Source of the DNA: Candidatus Ornithospirochaeta avicola
GTDB taxonomy: Bacteria; Spirochaetota; Spirochaetia; Sphaerochaetales; Sphaerochaetaceae
Assembly: GCA_019113245.1 (NCBI GenBank)
Contig: DXHU01000023.1
Span: forward strand, 186,001-250,000
DNA length: 64,000 nucleotides
Reading direction: 5' to 3'
The notes under the pieces: model-generated
Told to the model about the DNA's origin: nothing
What the model saw: the letters and a program-made list of their open reading frames with translations, nothing else
Database searches by the model: none
Part shown: piece by piece, positions 63,018 to 64,000 of the stretch
Position numbering within the stretch: the first letter of the stretch is position 1
Layout: the number at the start of each line of letters is the position of its first letter
Program-made: the position numbers and the translations under genes

Positions 63018-63083
63018 TCAGAGGACTCTGGACGATTTTGAGATAATCTTGTTTTCAGGTAAAGGATAACTGCCGTCGTCCAT
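63018..63083 (-). CDS. Leader peptide ORF upstream of corA
   Basis: A 21-codon ORF on the minus strand, reading MDDGSYPLPENK and ending in SSRVL before TGA. GAGGAG lies 7 bases before its ATG and a plausible promoter lies 31 bases upstream. The acidic, proline-containing start (Met-Asp-Asp ... Pro-Leu-Pro) resembles the design of Salmonella MgtL, which begins Met-Glu-Pro-Asp-Pro and controls an Mg2+ transporter through ribosome behaviour at low Mg2+. The last codons (TCC AGA G) can pair with CTCTGG just downstream, whose CTGG could instead pair with CCAG beside the corA ribosome-binding site. The regulatory model is inference. Confidence 0.6.
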   Translation of the reverse strand: MDDGSYPLPENKIISKSSRVL

Positions 63084-63113
63084 ATAACTCTCCTCTAAAA
63101 ATTTTCCATAGAC

Positions 63114-63142
63114 ATACTACCACCAATAAGGGAAAATGAAAA
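63114..63142 (-). promoter_or_regulatory. Promoter of the corA leader and corA
   Basis: TTTTCA (63137-63142), 17 bases and TAGTAT (63114-63119) on the minus strand. Confidence 0.5.
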
Positions 63143-63270
63143 CCTTATTTTACATGTTACTCATTTGTTTAATGCACAATAAATTACTGAAAAGCATCCT
63201 GCTGAGCAAAACAATTTTTCATCTTTTTATTTCTTTTTTTCTGTCACTTTTTGCATTCTGATGCTATTAC
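63143..63270. other. Intergenic region between corA and the outer-membrane-like gene
   Basis: About 130 AT-rich bases without an ORF. Nothing beyond the flanking divergent promoters is evident. Confidence 0.4.
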
Positions 63271-63283
63271 TATAATAAAGGAG
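63271..63283 (+). promoter_or_regulatory. -10 element and ribosome-binding site of the outer-membrane-like gene
   Basis: A perfect TATAAT (63271-63276) is followed closely by AAGGAG (63278-63283) and an ATG at 63290. That ATG reads only Met-Lys-Asn before a stop, because the A run after it is one base short of the main frame. Confidence 0.6.
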
Positions 63284-63312
63284 CAAGATATGAAAAACTA
63301 ATAACATTACTT

Positions 63313-63810
63313 ATGATTCTCCTTGCAGCAACTTCTCTTTTCGCAGCAAGGAACATCGATGTGGATCTCTCACTTATGGGAGAGCTCAACAGTCTGAGCC
63401 TTAATGTGCGTGATAACAAGAATTCTGATGCTAAGCTTACTTTCAACATCAATCTCGATGTAAGAGGAAACATCTACTTTGACGGCGAGAACGGTATGTT
63501 CATCGAGCTTGGATACAACATGGAAGAAGGTGATGCTATCACGATTGCAGCAGGATATGCATACAAGCTTCCAGTTGAATCTTTGGATCTTGCACTCCAG
63601 GTAGGTCCTCATTTCATTGTTAAAGGAAAGAACTGTGATTTCGGCTTTGACCTTGATGCAGACTTCATCTATTCGATGACAAAAACAATCTTCCTTACAT
63701 TCGGTGCAGGAATTGACCTGAATTTCCTCACATTCGGTCAGCAGAAAGCAAGTACATATTTTGACATGACACTTGCAGCACCGCGCTTCGGACTCGGATT
63801 CTCATTCTGA
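63313..63810 (+). CDS. Small outer-membrane beta-barrel-like protein with a start-proximal frame disruption
   Basis: A 165-residue protein with a short hydrophobic start (MILLAATSLFA, then ARNIDVDLSL), repeated amphipathic strands such as MFIELGYNMEEGDAITIAAG and a final aromatic residue in FGLGFSF, typical of outer membrane barrels. The well-placed ribosome-binding site belongs to the ATG at 63290, which is out of frame. Adding one A to the run 63293-63297 would join them and give MKKLITLLMILLAATSLFA, a normal signal peptide. It is either a real single-base frameshift, a slippage-controlled gene or a sequencing error. As it stands translation must begin at 63313 without a ribosome-binding site. 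Confidence 0.72.
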   Translation: MILLAATSLFAARNIDVDLSLMGELNSLSLNVRDNKNSDAKLTFNINLDVRGNIYFDGENGMFIELGYNMEEGDAITIAAGYAYKLPVESLDLALQVGPHFIVKGKNCDFGFDLDADFIYSMTKTIFLTFGAGIDLNFLTFGQQKASTYFDMTLAAPRFGLGFSF

Positions 63811-63830
63811 CAAGAGCAAAAGACTCGATT

Positions 63831-63862
63831 ATGGCCCGCTTTCTTGCGAGGCCATTTTCTTC
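63831..63862 (+). terminator. Terminator after the outer-membrane-like gene
   Basis: ATGGCC-CGC pairs with GCG-A-GGCCAT (one bulged A) around TTTCTT, followed by TTTCTTC. Confidence 0.75.
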
Positions 63863-64000
63863 AGTATAAAAATGCCAGAGAAATGAATCCGTATGCACCG
63901 ATACCTGCAATGGAGACATATTCTTCTTTATGAATATCTGCACCGCTTCCTTCTTCCCTGAAATCCTGATAAAGCAGATCTGAATAAAACATAAACGGAA
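63861..64000 (-). CDS. C-terminal end of a hypothetical protein (partial, 5' end outside window)
   Basis: One minus-strand frame stays open from the window edge to a TGA at 63861. It encodes about 45 residues, PFMFYSDLLYQDFREEGSGA followed by a hydrophobic end (YVSIAGIGAYGFISLAFLY). The hydrophobic, aromatic C terminus could be a last membrane helix or barrel strand. It lies convergent to the outer-membrane-like gene with a hairpin between. No family can be assigned from so little sequence. Confidence 0.55.
   Translation of the reverse strand, partial: PFMFYSDLLYQDFREEGSGADIHKEEYVSIAGIGAYGFISLAFLY

Overview
The window looks like chromosome from a host- or gut-associated spirochaete (phylum Spirochaetota, near Treponema or Sphaerochaeta). 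Pointers are a SpoVG-IspE pair, an Mgl-type sugar transporter whose binding protein is circularly permuted in the way described for Treponema pallidum TP0684, several lipoproteins with short lipoboxes ending in SSC or TSC, a FadL-like outer membrane protein, and a homopolymeric G tract in a lipoprotein promoter. Base composition is moderately low in GC and even. I see no prophage, insertion sequence or CRISPR array. Genus-level placement is inference.

Layout. 1-1901 (minus): ribosomal L25 (cut by the window edge), tRNA-Gln, spoVG, ispE. 2003-5445: HAD phosphatase, cysteine synthase and an acyl-CoA synthetase. 5510-8106: methylthioadenosine salvage operon (deaminase, cupin, MtnA). 8157-12633: mglBAC. 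12865-16892: gltX-glyS-tyrS. 16949-21205: a tightly coupled five-gene operon (PHP phosphoesterase, RloA-like ATPase, RloB-like TOPRIM protein, 7-TM LuxR regulator, alpha/beta hydrolase). In it the ATPase and TOPRIM motifs are largely degenerate while the reading frames are intact; this is my main candidate for an undescribed system. 21420-23290: lipoprotein plus an unknown cytoplasmic protein. 23349-28222: small acidic ORF, TrpXYZ-type ABC transporter, Y-family polymerase and YolD. 28249-31349: FadL-like porin and lipoprotein. 31473-32831: MATE pump. 32828-41208: an eight-gene sugar operon (ABC transporter, two Gfo/Idh/MocA dehydrogenases, two TIM-barrel isomerases, LacI regulator). 41470-45102: rplU-rpmA-obg-nadD/yqeK-lipoprotein-rsfS. 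45245-47575: TetR and argS. 47697-50156: a repeat-domain lipoprotein with a G9 tract at its predicted transcription start, flanked by a perfect 20-bp direct repeat. 50249-56195: birA, cysE, mtaB, tyrA, pta, ksgA. 56206-62981: comEC, a membrane protein, phosphohexomutase, phosphatase, rRNA methyltransferase and corA. corA is preceded by a short leader ORF. 63313-64000: an outer-membrane-like protein with a start-proximal frame disruption, and a partial gene.

Expression logic. About ten genes have a recognisable -10 hexamer only 5 to 13 bases before the ATG and no Shine-Dalgarno sequence, so leaderless or near-leaderless mRNAs look common here. In several cases the promoter decides which ATG is the start. 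Within operons, stop and start codons usually overlap (ATGA, TGATG) and ribosome-binding sites are good. Five convergent gene pairs overlap at their stop codons, three of them sharing the tetramer CTAG. All three binding-protein-first ABC operons carry a strong hairpin just after the binding-protein gene.
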